A stretch of 64,000 bases of DNA from Mangrovibacter phragmitis. GTDB lineage: Bacteria > Pseudomonadota > Gammaproteobacteria > Enterobacterales > Enterobacteriaceae. Of this stretch, positions 34,682-45,469 are shown piece by piece. The stretch covers positions 364,947-428,946 of the forward strand of contig NZ_LYRP01000033.1 of assembly GCF_001655675.1 (NCBI RefSeq), read 5' to 3'. Below the pieces are notes generated by a model. The model was not told the DNA's origin and searched no databases. It saw nothing but the letters and a program-made list of their open reading frames with translations. The translations under genes were made by a program, and so were the position numbers. Position 1 is the first letter of the stretch. The number at the start of each line of letters is the position of its first letter.

Positions 34682-37362
34682 ATCACCTCGTCAGTTTCAT
34701 CAAGCCCCGGAGGGGTAAGGTGGGGCAGGCGGATATGAAAACTGGCACCGCCCTCAGTACGGTTCTCAGCATAAATCTCACCGTCATGGACATCAACAAT
34801 TGCCTGACAAATTGCCAGGCCAAGCCCGACACCTGGGATGGCGGATTCTTTGGTGCCGCGGGCAAATTTTTCAAAAATTGTGGTCTCCTGGCCGGGAGGA
34901 ATACCGGGGCCGGTATCCCAAACCTCCAGGTCAATGATGGATTCATCACTGCGAACAGTAATCCCAACCTGTGCCTGATTGCCTGCGTATTTCACAGCAT
35001 TTTCCAGCAGATTAATCAGTACACGTTCAAACAATGTTCCGTCCACATGAATTAACAGTAAGGGGTCGGGCAGGTTGAGATGGATTTCACGCCCCCCCGT
35101 TATCGGATCCAGTTGCTGGAGAGCACCACCAATTAACTCTTCCACTGGGATCCAGGCCCGGTGCAAATTAAACCCACCGGACTGGATCCGTGCCATGTCC
35201 AGCAGGTTATTCACCAGACGAGTGGTATTAAGCACTTGCTGGCGAATTTCATTTGCCTGCGGAGCATGTTGTGAGCCTTCAGAAGCCAGGTCGAGGGTTA
35301 AAATTTCCGCCTGGCCGAACAACACAGTTAACGGCGTGCGCAAATCGTGGGAGAGTGCTGCCAGCAGCGTATTACGAATGCGTTCCCGTTCCCCGGCAAC
35401 CCGTGCCTGTTCTTCACTGACCATCAGATTCAGGTGATCCAGTGCTGAGGTGACCAACAGCAGTGCTGTTTCGAGCAATCGCTTCTGTTCGGGTATCATT
35501 AGCTGGCGCAAATTATCGGGCATGATAACCATCAGCCCCAGCGTTTTCCCTTGTGTGCGCAGAGGGTGAATCTGCCAGAGTACGCCTGGCAGTGTGTCGG
35601 TGCCCGCGCCAGCAGGGTGCCCGTTATCAAAGCTCCAGCGCGCAATCGCGTCATCCCACCACACTGGTGTGCCTTGATCACTCACTGGCCGCAGTTGCCC
35701 CTGGTTGTCAGGGAGTAATAATTGCGCATCGGCCTGGAAACTTTGGCGGATAAACTGCTGGCTGGTGAGCGCTATCTCTTGAGTGTTTCGGGTGACGGCG
35801 AGGGCGCGTGAAATTTCATACAGATGATGTGTGCGCTGCTCCCGGTGGCGGGCCACGCGTGCCTGGTAACGGGCACCTGCGGTCAGGGTGCCAATTAATA
35901 ACCCGACAGCCATCATTACAGCGAAAGTGAGCAGGTACTGGACATCAGAGACAGCGAAGGTCCCACGGGGCTCAATGAAAAACAGGTCAAAGCAGGCAAC
36001 ATTGATTACTGTGGCGAACACCGAAGGGCCACGCCCGTATAACAATGCGACAACGACAACTCCAAACAGGTAGATCATTACCATATTGGCGGTATCCAGG
36101 CCCAGTAACCACAGGCTGGCAAAGAGCGTTATCACAAAACAAAATAATGCCGCGACAGCACATCCCAGTAGCTGTACTCGCCATTTTTCAAAAAAACGGC
36201 GCGTGTCGGGCATATTGCCGGTCGGGTCAGGGCGGTCATCCATAGCGACGACAATTAAGTCGAGGTCAGGCCCATGTTGCGCCAGTTTGTCGGCAAAGGA
36301 ACGTGCAGGCCAGTAGCGTTTCCCCTGGCGGCGGCCAGTGATAACCTTGCCCAGATTATGTTCACGGGCATAGCGTACAATGGCATTGATTTCCTGAGGG
36401 GCAGACAACGTCGCTGTAGTTGCGCCTAATTCTTGTGCCAGGCTCAGTGCAGAGAGAATGGCCCGCCGCCTGGATTCATTCAACCGGTGTAAACGGGGGG
36501 TTTCGACATACACCGCATGCCAGGAACACCCCATCCTTGCTGCCATTCTGGCGGCGGTACGTACCAGTTTTTCATTGCCACTACGGGCGCCAATACACAG
36601 TAAAATGGCATCACGGGTGTGCCAGACTTTGCCTGGCTGTTGGATTCCCCGCCAGTCCTGCATTTGCCCATCGACCCGGTCGGCTGTGCGCCGTAATGCC
36701 AGTTCCCTGAGCGCGATAAGATTCCCGGTACGGAAGAAATGCTCAATGGCGCGCTCTGCCTGGCCTGGGATATAGACTTTGCCCTCACGTAACCGCTGGC
36801 GTAAATCTTCTGCCGGCAGATCAACCAAAACGACATCACTGGCATTATCAAAAATAGGGTCGGGGACGGTTTCTCTTACCTGAACGCCAGTTACGGCACC
36901 AACTATGTCATTCAGGCTTTCCAGGTGCTGTACATTGAGTGTGGTAAAAACATCAATACCGGCATCCAGTAATTCCTCGACATCCTGCCAGCGCCGCGGG
37001 TGGCGTGAGCCTGGTGCATTACTGTGGGCGAGTTCATCAACCAGAACCAGAGCCGGGTGGCGTGCCAGGGCACCGTCCAGGTCGAATTCTTCCAGTACCC
37101 GCCCTCGGTGCCCATGCCGCCTGGGAGGCAGAAAAACCAGGCCTTCTGTTAGCCTGGCGGTTTCTTCGCGCCCGTGGGTTTCAACAACACCAACAACCAC
37201 ATCCAGCCCTTGTTCGTACAACCGGCGTGCTTCCTGCAACATGGCCCATGTTTTACCCACGCCAGCACAGGCGCCGAAAAAAATGCGTAGTTTACCCCGC
37301 TCCGGGAGATTAACTTGCGCAATTAAACGGTCCGGGTCAGGGCGTAGTGGTTCCTGGTGCAT
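34678..37362 (-). CDS. kdpD: Potassium-sensing histidine kinase KdpD
   Basis: This 894-residue membrane kinase/phosphatase has an N-terminal KdpD domain with a Walker A GACAGVGKT (30-38), followed by a Usp-like domain (about 250-375). Four transmembrane segments lie at about 400-500, then a GAF-like region, the H-box ALSHDLRTPLTVL near residue 670, and an HATPase domain with DTGPGIP and GVGLGLAIC. It is cotranscribed with kdpFABC (13 bp after kdpC) and coupled to kdpE. Confidence 0.97.
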   Translation of the reverse strand: MHQEPLRPDPDRLIAQVNLPERGKLRIFFGACAGVGKTWAMLQEARRLYEQGLDVVVGVVETHGREETARLTEGLVFLPPRRHGHRGRVLEEFDLDGALARHPALVLVDELAHSNAPGSRHPRRWQDVEELLDAGIDVFTTLNVQHLESLNDIVGAVTGVQVRETVPDPIFDNASDVVLVDLPAEDLRQRLREGKVYIPGQAERAIEHFFRTGNLIALRELALRRTADRVDGQMQDWRGIQQPGKVWHTRDAILLCIGARSGNEKLVRTAARMAARMGCSWHAVYVETPRLHRLNESRRRAILSALSLAQELGATTATLSAPQEINAIVRYAREHNLGKVITGRRQGKRYWPARSFADKLAQHGPDLDLIVVAMDDRPDPTGNMPDTRRFFEKWRVQLLGCAVAALFCFVITLFASLWLLGLDTANMVMIYLFGVVVVALLYGRGPSVFATVINVACFDLFFIEPRGTFAVSDVQYLLTFAVMMAVGLLIGTLTAGARYQARVARHREQRTHHLYEISRALAVTRNTQEIALTSQQFIRQSFQADAQLLLPDNQGQLRPVSDQGTPVWWDDAIARWSFDNGHPAGAGTDTLPGVLWQIHPLRTQGKTLGLMVIMPDNLRQLMIPEQKRLLETALLLVTSALDHLNLMVSEEQARVAGERERIRNTLLAALSHDLRTPLTVLFGQAEILTLDLASEGSQHAPQANEIRQQVLNTTRLVNNLLDMARIQSGGFNLHRAWIPVEELIGGALQQLDPITGGREIHLNLPDPLLLIHVDGTLFERVLINLLENAVKYAGNQAQVGITVRSDESIIDLEVWDTGPGIPPGQETTIFEKFARGTKESAIPGVGLGLAICQAIVDVHDGEIYAENRTEGGASFHIRLPHLTPPGLDETDEVM

Positions 37363-37375
37363 GGATATTCCTTAA

Positions 37376-37954
37376 TTAGTTTGACTGCCGGTAACTGTCC
37401 AGAGCCTGATTCAGCGATAACACATTCACAACGGGTTCACCAATGAAACCGGGTACTGGGTAGTGCGTTGCCTGTTCGACCAGAGTAGTTAACACACTCT
37501 TCGGAATATGGCGCGCGGCAGCAATACGTGGAATTTGCCACAAAGCAGCCTCGGGAGGAAGTTGCCCGTCAAGGCCGCTGCCCGACGCAGTAAGTAAAGC
37601 GACGGGAATGGGGCCAGTGGCTTGTGGGTTATTGTGCCGGAGTGACTGTGCTCGCCTGGTTAACTCTTGTGTTAACAGTGGGTTACCGACAGAAAGATTA
37701 CTACCGCCGGAAGCCATCGGGTTATAAGGGAACTCTGCGGTAGCAGAAGGCCGGCCGTGAAAATACCCGGCCTGAGTAAATTCCTGCCCTATCAGCGCAG
37801 AGCCACGAACTTGTCCCTGTATTTCAACACGAGAGCCCATGGCTTGCCATGGAAACCACCATTGCCCAAGCACTGTGGTGATGAAGGGGTAGACACCACC
37901 AGTCAGTACAGTCAGAACAAGTAACAGCGAAATAGCAGAACGCAACGGAGACAT
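37376..37954 (-). CDS. kdpC: K+-transporting ATPase subunit KdpC
   Basis: This 192-residue subunit has one N-terminal transmembrane helix (residues about 8-28) and a periplasmic/accessory domain (FHGRPSAT, ASGGSNLSVGNP). I chose the ATG at 37952-37954 (MSPLRSAI) over an in-frame ATG 19 codons upstream that would overlap kdpB. It starts 7 bp after the kdpB stop. Confidence 0.96.
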   Translation of the reverse strand: MSPLRSAISLLLVLTVLTGGVYPFITTVLGQWWFPWQAMGSRVEIQGQVRGSALIGQEFTQAGYFHGRPSATAEFPYNPMASGGSNLSVGNPLLTQELTRRAQSLRHNNPQATGPIPVALLTASGSGLDGQLPPEAALWQIPRIAAARHIPKSVLTTLVEQATHYPVPGFIGEPVVNVLSLNQALDSYRQSN

Positions 37955-37961
37955 ATTCACC

Positions 37962-40010
37962 TCAAAACAAGCCTGTGGCACTGAGCAGCAGGTCGATAAG
38001 TTTGATACCAATAAAGGGTACGATTAACCCGCCCAGCCCATAAATCAGTAAATTCCGGCGTAACATGGCAGATGCGCCAAGGGGCTTATAATGCGTGCCG
38101 CGTAAGGCCAGTGGGATAAGGAAAACAATAATTAACGCATTGAAGATAACCGCACTGAGAATGGCTGAATTGGGCGAGTGGAGGTGCATGATGTTCAGCG
38201 CGTTCAATTGTGGCCAGTTCGCCGCGAACGCGGCCGGAATAATGGCAAAATATTTTGCGACATCATTGGAAATACTGAAGGTGGTCAGTGATCCCCGGGT
38301 CATCAGCATTTGTTTACCAATATGCACAACTTCTATCAGTTTGGTTGGGCTGGAATCAAGGTCAACCATGTTGCCCGCTTCTTTTGCTGCCTGGGTTCCG
38401 GTATTCATTGCCACTGCAACATCGGCCTGAGCCAGCGCCGGGGCATCGTTTGTTCCGTCGCCTGTCATCGCAACCAGCCGCCCTTCTGACTGATACTGGC
38501 GAATCAGGGCCAGTTTAGCCTCGGGGGTTGCTTCCGCCAGAAAATCGTCCACGCCCGCTTCAGCGGCGATTGCCGCAGCGGTCAGCCGGTTATCACCCGT
38601 TATCATCACGGTTTTAATTCCCATCTGGCGCAATTGAGCAAAACGGGTCTTGATACCGCCTTTCACAATATCCTTCAACTCAATAACACCCAATACCTGA
38701 GCGCCTTCTGAGACTACCAGTGGGGTACCGCCTGACCTTGCGACTTCTTCAACTTGCTTATCTATTTGTGACGGGAAACGGCCTTTATTAGCTTCAATAT
38801 GACGGCGAACAGCGTCTACTGAGCCTTTGCGGATAATGCGGTTTTCCAGATTAATACCGCTCATGCGGGTTTGAGCGGTGAACGGCACAAATGTTGCGTT
38901 AAGCTGGCTGACATCCCGTTCACGTAAATTAAAGCGTTTTTTCGCTAATACCACGATACTGCGGCCTTCCGGCGTTTCATCGGCCAGCGATGCCAGTTGA
39001 GCGGCATCGGCCAGGCGCTTTTCGTCAATCCCGGGCGCGGGCATAAAACGGGCCGCCTGGCGATTACCCAATGTTATCGTACCGGTTTTATCCAGTAGCA
39101 AAACATCGACATCGCCTGCGGCTTCAACCGCCCGACCGCTGGTGGCAATGACGTTGGCGCTGAGCATACGGCTCATGCCTGCCACACCAATCGCTGATAA
39201 TAATCCGCCTATGGTGGTGGGAATCAGGCAAACCAGCAGTGCTACCAATACCGGAATACTGACGGCATGACCCAGCCAGGCGGTAAAAGGCCAGAGTGTG
39301 GCAGTCGCCAGCAGAAAAATAATGGTCAGCGCTGAGAGCAGCACAGAAAGAGCTATCTCATTTGGGGTTTTCTGGCGACTGGCGTTTTCAACCATGGCTA
39401 TCATTCGGTCGAGAAATGTTTCGCCAGGGTTGACGCTGCAGCGAATAACCAGCCAGTCAGACAGGATACGTGTACCACCCGTGACTGAGGCGAAATCCCC
39501 ACCGGATTCACGAATAACCGGCGCTGACTCACCGGTGATGGCGCTTTCATCTACCGATGCACCACCTTCCACGACTTCGCCATCACACGGAATAATGTCA
39601 CCCGCTTCAACCAGTACGATATCGCCTTTGCGCAGGGTCTCTGCCGGTACAGTTTCTGGAAGGCTGCCATAATGTGGTTCAGACAGGCGTTTTGCCAGAC
39701 TGGTCTTTTTGACACCTCTGAGGGCGCTGGCCTGGGCTTTACTCCTGCCTTCAGCCAGGGCTTCCGCAAAATTAGCGAACAGCAGGGTTATCCACAGCCA
39801 TGCACTGATAGCAAGAGTAAAACCGGCCTCTCCGTGAGTGATTTTTGTTAGCATGGCCAGGCCCAATAATGTCGTCAGGACACTTCCGGCCCATACGACA
39901 AACATCACCGGGTTGTACCATAACCTCGCAGGGTTAAGTTTAAATATGGCATCAATGATTGCCTGGCGGCCCAGTGTTGGGTCGAACAGAGCCTGTGTTT
40001 TACGTGTCAT
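37962..40010 (-). CDS. kdpB: K+-transporting P-type ATPase subunit KdpB
   Basis: This 682-residue catalytic subunit has the phosphorylation motif DKTGT with D307, the actuator motif TGES at 159-162 (S162 is the inhibitory phosphosite in E. coli), and the hinge [11 protein letters not shown]. It energises K+ passage through KdpA. It lies between kdpA (10 bp) and kdpC. Confidence 0.98.
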   Translation of the reverse strand: MTRKTQALFDPTLGRQAIIDAIFKLNPARLWYNPVMFVVWAGSVLTTLLGLAMLTKITHGEAGFTLAISAWLWITLLFANFAEALAEGRSKAQASALRGVKKTSLAKRLSEPHYGSLPETVPAETLRKGDIVLVEAGDIIPCDGEVVEGGASVDESAITGESAPVIRESGGDFASVTGGTRILSDWLVIRCSVNPGETFLDRMIAMVENASRQKTPNEIALSVLLSALTIIFLLATATLWPFTAWLGHAVSIPVLVALLVCLIPTTIGGLLSAIGVAGMSRMLSANVIATSGRAVEAAGDVDVLLLDKTGTITLGNRQAARFMPAPGIDEKRLADAAQLASLADETPEGRSIVVLAKKRFNLRERDVSQLNATFVPFTAQTRMSGINLENRIIRKGSVDAVRRHIEANKGRFPSQIDKQVEEVARSGGTPLVVSEGAQVLGVIELKDIVKGGIKTRFAQLRQMGIKTVMITGDNRLTAAAIAAEAGVDDFLAEATPEAKLALIRQYQSEGRLVAMTGDGTNDAPALAQADVAVAMNTGTQAAKEAGNMVDLDSSPTKLIEVVHIGKQMLMTRGSLTTFSISNDVAKYFAIIPAAFAANWPQLNALNIMHLHSPNSAILSAVIFNALIIVFLIPLALRGTHYKPLGASAMLRRNLLIYGLGGLIVPFIGIKLIDLLLSATGLF

Positions 40011-40020
40011 ATGCGCTCCG

Positions 40021-41703
40021 TTAATGGGTCAATTGGTTTAAGCTGTCCACCACTGGACCCAGTGCCAGTGCAGGAACAAACGTAAGGGCACCGACCAGAA
40101 TGACAGTGCCAATAAGCAGCCCGACAAACAGCGGGCCGCTGGTGGGGAGTGTGCCGTTTTGTGGTGTTTGAGCCGGTTTACTGGCCAGAGAACCGGCTAT
40201 GCCCATGACGGCGGCAATGACGGCAAAACGGCCAATGAACATGCAAAACGCCAGTAGCAGGTTCCAGAATGGCGTGTTGGCATTTAACCCGGCGAAGGCG
40301 CTGCCATTGTTATTTGCGGCGGAAGACAGGGCATACAGCACCTCGCTGAAACCGTGTGCGCCTGGATTCAGAATGGCCTCGCGGCCGAAAGGTGTCAGGG
40401 TTGCCAGTGCTGTACCCAGTAAGACCAGTGCAGGCGTGACCAGAATAGCCAGTGCTGTCCACTTCATTTCGGCAAGAGTAATACGTTTGCCTAAGTATTC
40501 TGGTGTGCGCCCAATCATTAAACCGGCAATGAAAACGGCGAGGATCACAAACAAGATCATGCCGTACAGGCCTGAGCCGACACCGCCAAAAACCACTTCC
40601 CCCAACTGGATTAGCCACATGGGAATCATGCCGCCCAGTGCAGTGAATGAGTCGTGCATGCCATTAACTGCACCGCAGGAGGCCGCGGTTGTAATCACGG
40701 CAAACAGGCTGGTAGCCAAAATGCCAAAACGACTTTCTTTGCCTTCCATATTGGCGGTGCTGTTTGCACCAAGTGCGGCAAGGTGTGGGTTCCCTTGTGT
40801 TTCGGCCCACATAACAACAGCTGCGCACAAGACAAAAATAATTCCCATTGCCCATAACAATGTCTGGCCCTGGCGGTTATCGCGCGCGACTTCACCAAAT
40901 GCAAAGCACAGTGCGGTGGGCAGTAAAAAAATAGCCAGCATTTGTATGAAATTAGTCAGTGCTGTAGGGTTTTCGAAAGGGTGAGCTGAGTTGGCATTGA
41001 AGAACCCACCACCGTTTGTACCCAGCATTTTGATCGCTTCCTGAGAAGCCACTGGCCCCCCTGGCAACAGGTGATGTAGCCCTTCAAGCGTGGTAAAGGG
41101 TTGTGCTGGCGCAAAATTTTGCAGTACGCCTTGTTGAATAAAGAAAAGCGCCATTATCAGCGCTATTGGCAGTAGTACCCACAGTGTAATTCGGGTGATA
41201 TCAACCCAGGCATTTCCCAGTGTTTGAGCACTCTTGCGGGTGAGGCCGCGGATCAGTGCGAACGCAACCGCGATGCCAGTGGCTGCGGATAAAAAGTTTT
41301 GCACACCTAATCCCGCCATTTGGCTGAAATAACTCAGCGATGTTTCACCGCTGTATGCCTGCCAGTTGGTGTTGGTCACAAAACTAATAGCGGTATTGAG
41401 TGCCAGATCCCATGTCATTCCAGCTATATGCTGTGGGTTGAGTGGCAAGTGGTTTTGTAATATCAGCAGCGTAAATAACAGCACAATCCCTGTCAGATTA
41501 AACATCAGAATGGCTGTTAAATATTCACGCCAGCCCATCTCATTTCGCGGTATTCCGGTAATAAACCAGATACCTTGTTCCGGGCGTTGCATCCAGCGTG
41601 GCAGGTTACCTTCAATCAGGTAACGCAGGCCATGCCCCAGTGGGCGGGCAAGTAATATCAACACCAGCAGATAGCTGATGGTGAGCAAAATCGCATTACC
41701 CAT
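40021..41703 (-). CDS. kdpA: K+-transporting ATPase subunit KdpA
   Basis: This is a 560-residue channel-like subunit of the superfamily of K+ transporters, with about ten transmembrane helices and four P-loops carrying the selectivity-filter glycines (for example [38 protein letters not shown]). Its ATG overlaps the kdpF stop. Slightly longer than E. coli KdpA (557). Confidence 0.98.
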   Translation of the reverse strand: MGNAILLTISYLLVLILLARPLGHGLRYLIEGNLPRWMQRPEQGIWFITGIPRNEMGWREYLTAILMFNLTGIVLLFTLLILQNHLPLNPQHIAGMTWDLALNTAISFVTNTNWQAYSGETSLSYFSQMAGLGVQNFLSAATGIAVAFALIRGLTRKSAQTLGNAWVDITRITLWVLLPIALIMALFFIQQGVLQNFAPAQPFTTLEGLHHLLPGGPVASQEAIKMLGTNGGGFFNANSAHPFENPTALTNFIQMLAIFLLPTALCFAFGEVARDNRQGQTLLWAMGIIFVLCAAVVMWAETQGNPHLAALGANSTANMEGKESRFGILATSLFAVITTAASCGAVNGMHDSFTALGGMIPMWLIQLGEVVFGGVGSGLYGMILFVILAVFIAGLMIGRTPEYLGKRITLAEMKWTALAILVTPALVLLGTALATLTPFGREAILNPGAHGFSEVLYALSSAANNNGSAFAGLNANTPFWNLLLAFCMFIGRFAVIAAVMGIAGSLASKPAQTPQNGTLPTSGPLFVGLLIGTVILVGALTFVPALALGPVVDSLNQLTH

Positions 41704-41792
41704 CAGAATTTCTCCGCATGTAATAAGGCGTAGACCAGATAGCCGAGTAGCAGAAAAACCAGCACTATGCCAGCGACCAGGGAAAGACTCAT
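41703..41792 (-). CDS. kdpF: Small membrane subunit KdpF
   Basis: This 29-residue single-helix peptide ([20 protein letters not shown], then YALLHAEKF) stabilises KdpABC. The TGA overlaps the kdpA ATG (TGATG on the minus strand). It is the first gene of kdpFABCDE. Confidence 0.95.
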   Translation of the reverse strand: MSLSLVAGIVLVFLLLGYLVYALLHAEKF

Positions 41793-41870
41793 CACGTTTA
41801 CTCCAGTTATGAGGTTATCTGGGGGTTACGGTAAGCAAAGGGCTGGAAAAATTTCGCAAAAAAAAGCCGT

Positions 41871-41895
41871 CAGGGTGTAAAAAAAATATAAAAAC
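41871..41895 (-). promoter_or_regulatory. KdpE-binding site of the kdp promoter
   Basis: On the minus strand, a T-rich stretch (TTTTTATATTTTTTTTACAC) runs into CCTGACGGC, very close to the E. coli KdpE footprint (T-rich block then ACACCCCGCC). It lies about 80-100 bp upstream of kdpF, the expected upstream-activator position. Confidence 0.75.
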
Positions 41896-42097
41896 ATAAC
41901 CGTGAAATAACTAATGTTTAGTATTAAATTAACAATCTTGTAACTAAATTACAGGCATTCTGCACCTGAGGTGAAAAAATGACCATTTATGTGGTCGGAT
42001 GAGTGGTAAAGTTTCATCATTCCCGATATGATTTACAGCAGAGAACTTATTTATGCTTACCAGCACATTGAGCTGGTCCAAAAGGGGGGAGAACATT

Positions 42098-42304
42098 ATG
42101 TCGCTATACCAATCCTGGCCTCTGCACCGCATTCTCCTGCGCAGGGCCGGTGTCATTATCATTGGTACATTAGCATTGCCGGTTATGTTGTTCTGGAAAG
42201 ACCGTGCACGTTTTTATAGTTATCTGCACCGCATATGGATGAAAACCAGCGACAAACCTGTATGGCTGGCCCATGCAGAGTCAGCGGCGGGTGACTTTTA
42301 CTGA
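42098..42304 (+). CDS. ybfA: DUF2517 membrane protein YbfA
   Basis: This 68-residue protein has one hydrophobic segment ([15 protein letters not shown]) followed by the family block [14 protein letters not shown] and a conserved DFY C-terminus. I chose the ATG at 42098, with a GGGGGAG Shine-Dalgarno, over in-frame starts upstream; the length equals E. coli YbfA. It is divergent from kdpF. Function unknown; induction by osmotic or copper stress has been reported in E. coli. Confidence 0.92.
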   Translation: MSLYQSWPLHRILLRRAGVIIIGTLALPVMLFWKDRARFYSYLHRIWMKTSDKPVWLAHAESAAGDFY

Positions 42305-42344
42305 GTTTTATGCCACCGCATTTCACTATTCTTCGAACATTCCC

Positions 42345-42376
42345 TGCCATGGTGTTTTTCTCCGTGGCATTTTTTT
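42345..42376 (+). terminator. ybfA intrinsic terminator
   Basis: The stem TGCCATGG/CCGTGGCA (one G-T or mismatch) is followed by TTTTTTT, 40 bases after the ybfA stop. Confidence 0.85.
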
Positions 42377-42437
42377 ATCCATTCCCAGTGCCAAAATACC
42401 TGGCTAAACTTACAGGTAAAAGTGATAAGGAGTGGAT

Positions 42438-42584
42438 ATGCGAGAAAAAAAAGGCTCAGCCCCGGGCAGACATTTCCGGTTAAATTTTCACTTATGGTTT
42501 GTGCCAGCCTTGTACCCTGAGATTAAGCGGCACTTACGGTCATGCCTGTTCTTTACGGTTGTTGGGGGCAGAGTGTCAGCATGA
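42438..42584 (+). CDS. Possible 48-residue leader ORF overlapping the phrB start
   Basis: The ATG at 42438 has an AAGGAG Shine-Dalgarno at an ideal 5-base spacing, better than the one before phrB. The 48-codon frame (begins MREKKGSAPGRHF) stops with TGA inside the phrB ATGATG, a classic coupling arrangement. In E. coli ybgA occupies this position and overlaps phrB; this peptide is not YbgA. It may be a real small protein, a coupling leader or the rewritten remains of ybgA. Confidence 0.45.
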   Translation: MREKKGSAPGRHFRLNFHLWFVPALYPEIKRHLRSCLFFTVVGGRVSA

Positions 42585-44029
42585 TGTCTACTCAACAAAC
42601 TGTCCATTTAGTCTGGTTTCGTCAGGACTTACGCATTACCGATAATCTGGCTTTGGCTGCTGCGTGCAACGAAGATGATGCTAAGGTTATTGCCCTGTTT
42701 ATTGCCACCCCTGAGCAATGGCGCAGACACAGTATGGCTGCCCGCCAGGCATGGTTTATTCGTGAGCAGGTGGTTTTACTGCGCCGTTCCCTGGGCGAAA
42801 AAGGGATCCCACTTTATTGCCTCAATGCGGCTGACTTTACTGATTCAGTTGGCACACTGGTGGAATTTTGTGAAGCACACCAGGTATCGCATCTGTTTTA
42901 TAACTATCAATATGAACTGAATGAAAGGCGCCGCGATGCACAACTGGAACAGCAACTGGCAGGTAAAGTCACTTGTCAGGGGTTTGATGACAGCGTTTTA
43001 TTACCACCGGGGAGTGTGTTGACAGGCAATAATGAAATGTTTCGTGTCTTCACGCCATTCAGCAAGGCATTCTTGCGCCGCTTGCGCGAAATAATGCCTC
43101 AGTGTGCTCCTGCTCCTCATGCTCGCGGTCCGGCAATCAGTGATGACACTCCAGTTGAATTTGATTACCCACTGCAACCAGTAGATACAACCCAATTTCC
43201 CCCTGGAGAAAAAGCGGCATTACAAAAGCTGCGTATGTTCTGCCAACAGAGGGTTCAGAATTACCAGCAACAGCGCGATTTCCCGGCACAGGATGGAACC
43301 AGCATGCTTTCCCCCTGGCTGGCGACTGGTGCATTGTCACCACGTCAGTGTTTCCGGCGACTGCTGGCGGAGCATCCTCATGTCATGGAACACGAAGAGG
43401 GAGCAGCAGTATGGCTGAATGAGCTTATCTGGCGTGAGTTCTATCGCCACTTGCTGGTTGCCTGGCCTGCGTTGTGCCGACACCGGCCCTTCATTGGCTG
43501 GACGGATAACGTCGCCTGGTCACATGATAAAGCTTTGCTTGGTGCGTGGCAGCAGGGAAAGACTGGCTACCCCATTGTGGATGCCGCAATGAGGCAGTTA
43601 AACAGTACTGGCTGGATGCATAACCGGTTACGGATGATTACCGCCAGCTTCCTCACCAAAGACTTGCTGATTGACTGGCGGGAGGGTGAGCGCTGGTTTA
43701 TGGAGCAACTTCTGGATGGTGATTTTGCTGCCAATAACGGTGGCTGGCAATGGGCAGCCTCTACGGGAACCGATGCTGCACCCTATTTTCGTATTTTTAA
43801 CCCTGAAACCCAAAGTACCCGTTTTGATGTTCAGGGGAATTTCATTCGCCAGTGGCTGCCGGAACTCAGTCTGGTTCCTGCCAGCGCCATTCATAACCCG
43901 TGGAAATGGGCAGATAAGCAAGGGGTTACTCTTGATTATCCCCGTCCGGTTGTGGACCATAAAACGGCACGTTTGCATACGCTGGCTGCCTGGGAAGCCG
44001 CAAGAGAAAAAATGAAGGATGAACAATGA
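42581..44029 (+). CDS. phrB: Deoxyribodipyrimidine photolyase
   Basis: This 482-residue enzyme repairs cyclobutane pyrimidine dimers with blue light, using FADH- and methenyltetrahydrofolate. The antenna domain begins VHLVWFRQDLR; the FAD domain carries TGYPIVDAAMRQL and WMHNRLRM, and the tryptophan electron chain appears to be conserved. I prefer the ATG pair at 42581/42584; an upstream ATG at 42542 would add 13 residues unlike the family. Its stop overlaps the ybgI ATG. Confidence 0.95.
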   Translation: MMSTQQTVHLVWFRQDLRITDNLALAAACNEDDAKVIALFIATPEQWRRHSMAARQAWFIREQVVLLRRSLGEKGIPLYCLNAADFTDSVGTLVEFCEAHQVSHLFYNYQYELNERRRDAQLEQQLAGKVTCQGFDDSVLLPPGSVLTGNNEMFRVFTPFSKAFLRRLREIMPQCAPAPHARGPAISDDTPVEFDYPLQPVDTTQFPPGEKAALQKLRMFCQQRVQNYQQQRDFPAQDGTSMLSPWLATGALSPRQCFRRLLAEHPHVMEHEEGAAVWLNELIWREFYRHLLVAWPALCRHRPFIGWTDNVAWSHDKALLGAWQQGKTGYPIVDAAMRQLNSTGWMHNRLRMITASFLTKDLLIDWREGERWFMEQLLDGDFAANNGGWQWAASTGTDAAPYFRIFNPETQSTRFDVQGNFIRQWLPELSLVPASAIHNPWKWADKQGVTLDYPRPVVDHKTARLHTLAAWEAAREKMKDEQ

Positions 44030-44769
44030 ATAATATTGAACTGGAACAAGTTATTAACGAAAAGTTGAATGCTGCAACTTTTAATGACTATGCCCCTAAT
44101 GGATTACAGGTTGAAGGCCAGCCAGAAGTGCAAAAGATTGTCACAGGCGTTACCGCAAGTCAGGCGTTACTCGACGAAGCTGTAAGGCTGGGAGCGGATG
44201 CGGTGATTGTTCATCATGGTTATTTCTGGAAAGGTGAATCGCCCGTTATTCGTGGTATGAAGCAGAAGCGATTGAAAACCTTGCTGGTTAATGACATTAA
44301 TCTCTATGGCTGGCATTTACCCCTTGATGCTCATGAAGAGCTGGGAAATAACAGCCAGTTAGCTCAACTGCTGGGGATTACTGTAAAAGGTGTGATTGAA
44401 CCGCTGGTGCCCTGGGGTGAAGTGGCAATCCCGGTTTCAGGGGCCGAGTACGCGTCCTGGCTGGAGGCGCGTTTAGGCCGTAAACCGTTATGGTGTGGTG
44501 ACAATGGCCCGGAAAAAATTACGCGTGTCGCCTGGTGTACCGGCGGTGGGCAAAGCTTCATTGATAGTGCAGCCCAGTTTGGTGTAGATGCGTTTATTAC
44601 AGGTGAAGTGTCTGAACAGACGATTCACTCGGCCCGCGAACAGGGTATCCACTTTTTTGCCGCAGGCCACCATGCTACTGAACGATATGGGATAAAAGCA
44701 TTGGGTGAATGGTTAGCTGCGCAGTATGGGCTGGATGTGATGTTTGTGGATATAGACAACCCGGCATGA
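44026..44769 (+). CDS. ybgI: NIF3-family dinuclear-metal protein YbgI
   Basis: This is a 247-residue NIF3/DUF34 protein. Metal ligands are H63 and H64 (VHHG), D101 (LDAHEELGN) and H215/E219 (GHHATERYG). It forms toroidal hexamers in E. coli and is reported to act as a type 2 metal-dependent hydrolase, with the substrate unclear. It overlaps phrB by 4 bp and precedes pxpB. Confidence 0.95.
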   Translation: MNNIELEQVINEKLNAATFNDYAPNGLQVEGQPEVQKIVTGVTASQALLDEAVRLGADAVIVHHGYFWKGESPVIRGMKQKRLKTLLVNDINLYGWHLPLDAHEELGNNSQLAQLLGITVKGVIEPLVPWGEVAIPVSGAEYASWLEARLGRKPLWCGDNGPEKITRVAWCTGGGQSFIDSAAQFGVDAFITGEVSEQTIHSAREQGIHFFAAGHHATERYGIKALGEWLAAQYGLDVMFVDIDNPA

Positions 44770-44812
44770 GTTCTCTGTGAAACATGGGTCAGCAGTACCA
44801 CAGGAGGCGGGA

Positions 44813-45469
44813 GTGCAGCGAGCACGGTGTTATTTACTGGGTGAGAATTGCGTAGTTTTATCTCTGGAACCACCAGTAAGCCTGGAAAGCCAGCAGCGCA
44901 TATGGGGGCTGATGCAGCGCCTGCAGGGAATGCCAGAGGTACTGGAAGCAATAGCGGGCATGAACAATATCACGGTGATTCTCCGTGTTGCCAATAGCAA
45001 TGCGCTGGATGCTATTGAACGGTTACAACGCTGGTGGGAAGAGAGTGAAGCCTGGACGCCACAATCCCGGCGCGTGGATTTCCCGGTCGTGTATGGTGGG
45101 CAACATGGGCCAGATCTCGGCGAAGTGGCCCGGCATTGTGGCATGACTCCCGCACAAGTCGTTGAACGCCACAGTAGTGTGGAATATGTGGTGTATTTTA
45201 TGGGGTTTCAGCCGGGGTTTGCTTACCTTGGTGAGTTGCCTCACGAACTGGCAACCCCGAGAAGAGCTGAGCCGCGGCTGAATGTGCCTGCTGGCACGGT
45301 AGGAATTGGTGGTCAACACACCGGGATATATCCTCTGGAAACCCCGGGCGGCTGGAACCTGATTGGCCGAACATCCCTTGTACTCTTTGACCCACATAGT
45401 GAGCCTCCTGCGTTACTGAGGCCGGGTGACCGCGTGCGTTTTGTTCCGCAAAAGGAGGGAGTATGCTGA
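44813..45469 (+). CDS. pxpB: 5-oxoprolinase subunit B
   Basis: This 218-residue subunit of the bacterial ATP-dependent 5-oxoprolinase PxpABC hydrolyses 5-oxoproline to glutamate. It contains the KipI/AHS1 domain ([27 protein letters not shown]). The frame opens earlier, but the GTG at 44813 has an AGGAGG Shine-Dalgarno at 5 bases and gives exactly the E. coli length (VQRARCYL). The end overlaps pxpC by 7 bp. Confidence 0.94.
   Translation: MQRARCYLLGENCVVLSLEPPVSLESQQRIWGLMQRLQGMPEVLEAIAGMNNITVILRVANSNALDAIERLQRWWEESEAWTPQSRRVDFPVVYGGQHGPDLGEVARHCGMTPAQVVERHSSVEYVVYFMGFQPGFAYLGELPHELATPRRAEPRLNVPAGTVGIGGQHTGIYPLETPGGWNLIGRTSLVLFDPHSEPPALLRPGDRVRFVPQKEGVC

Noticed and set aside
40199..40984. 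261-codon frame on the plus strand
   Set aside because: It is antisense to kdpA, a well-supported gene, and a typical shadow frame without a recognisable domain.
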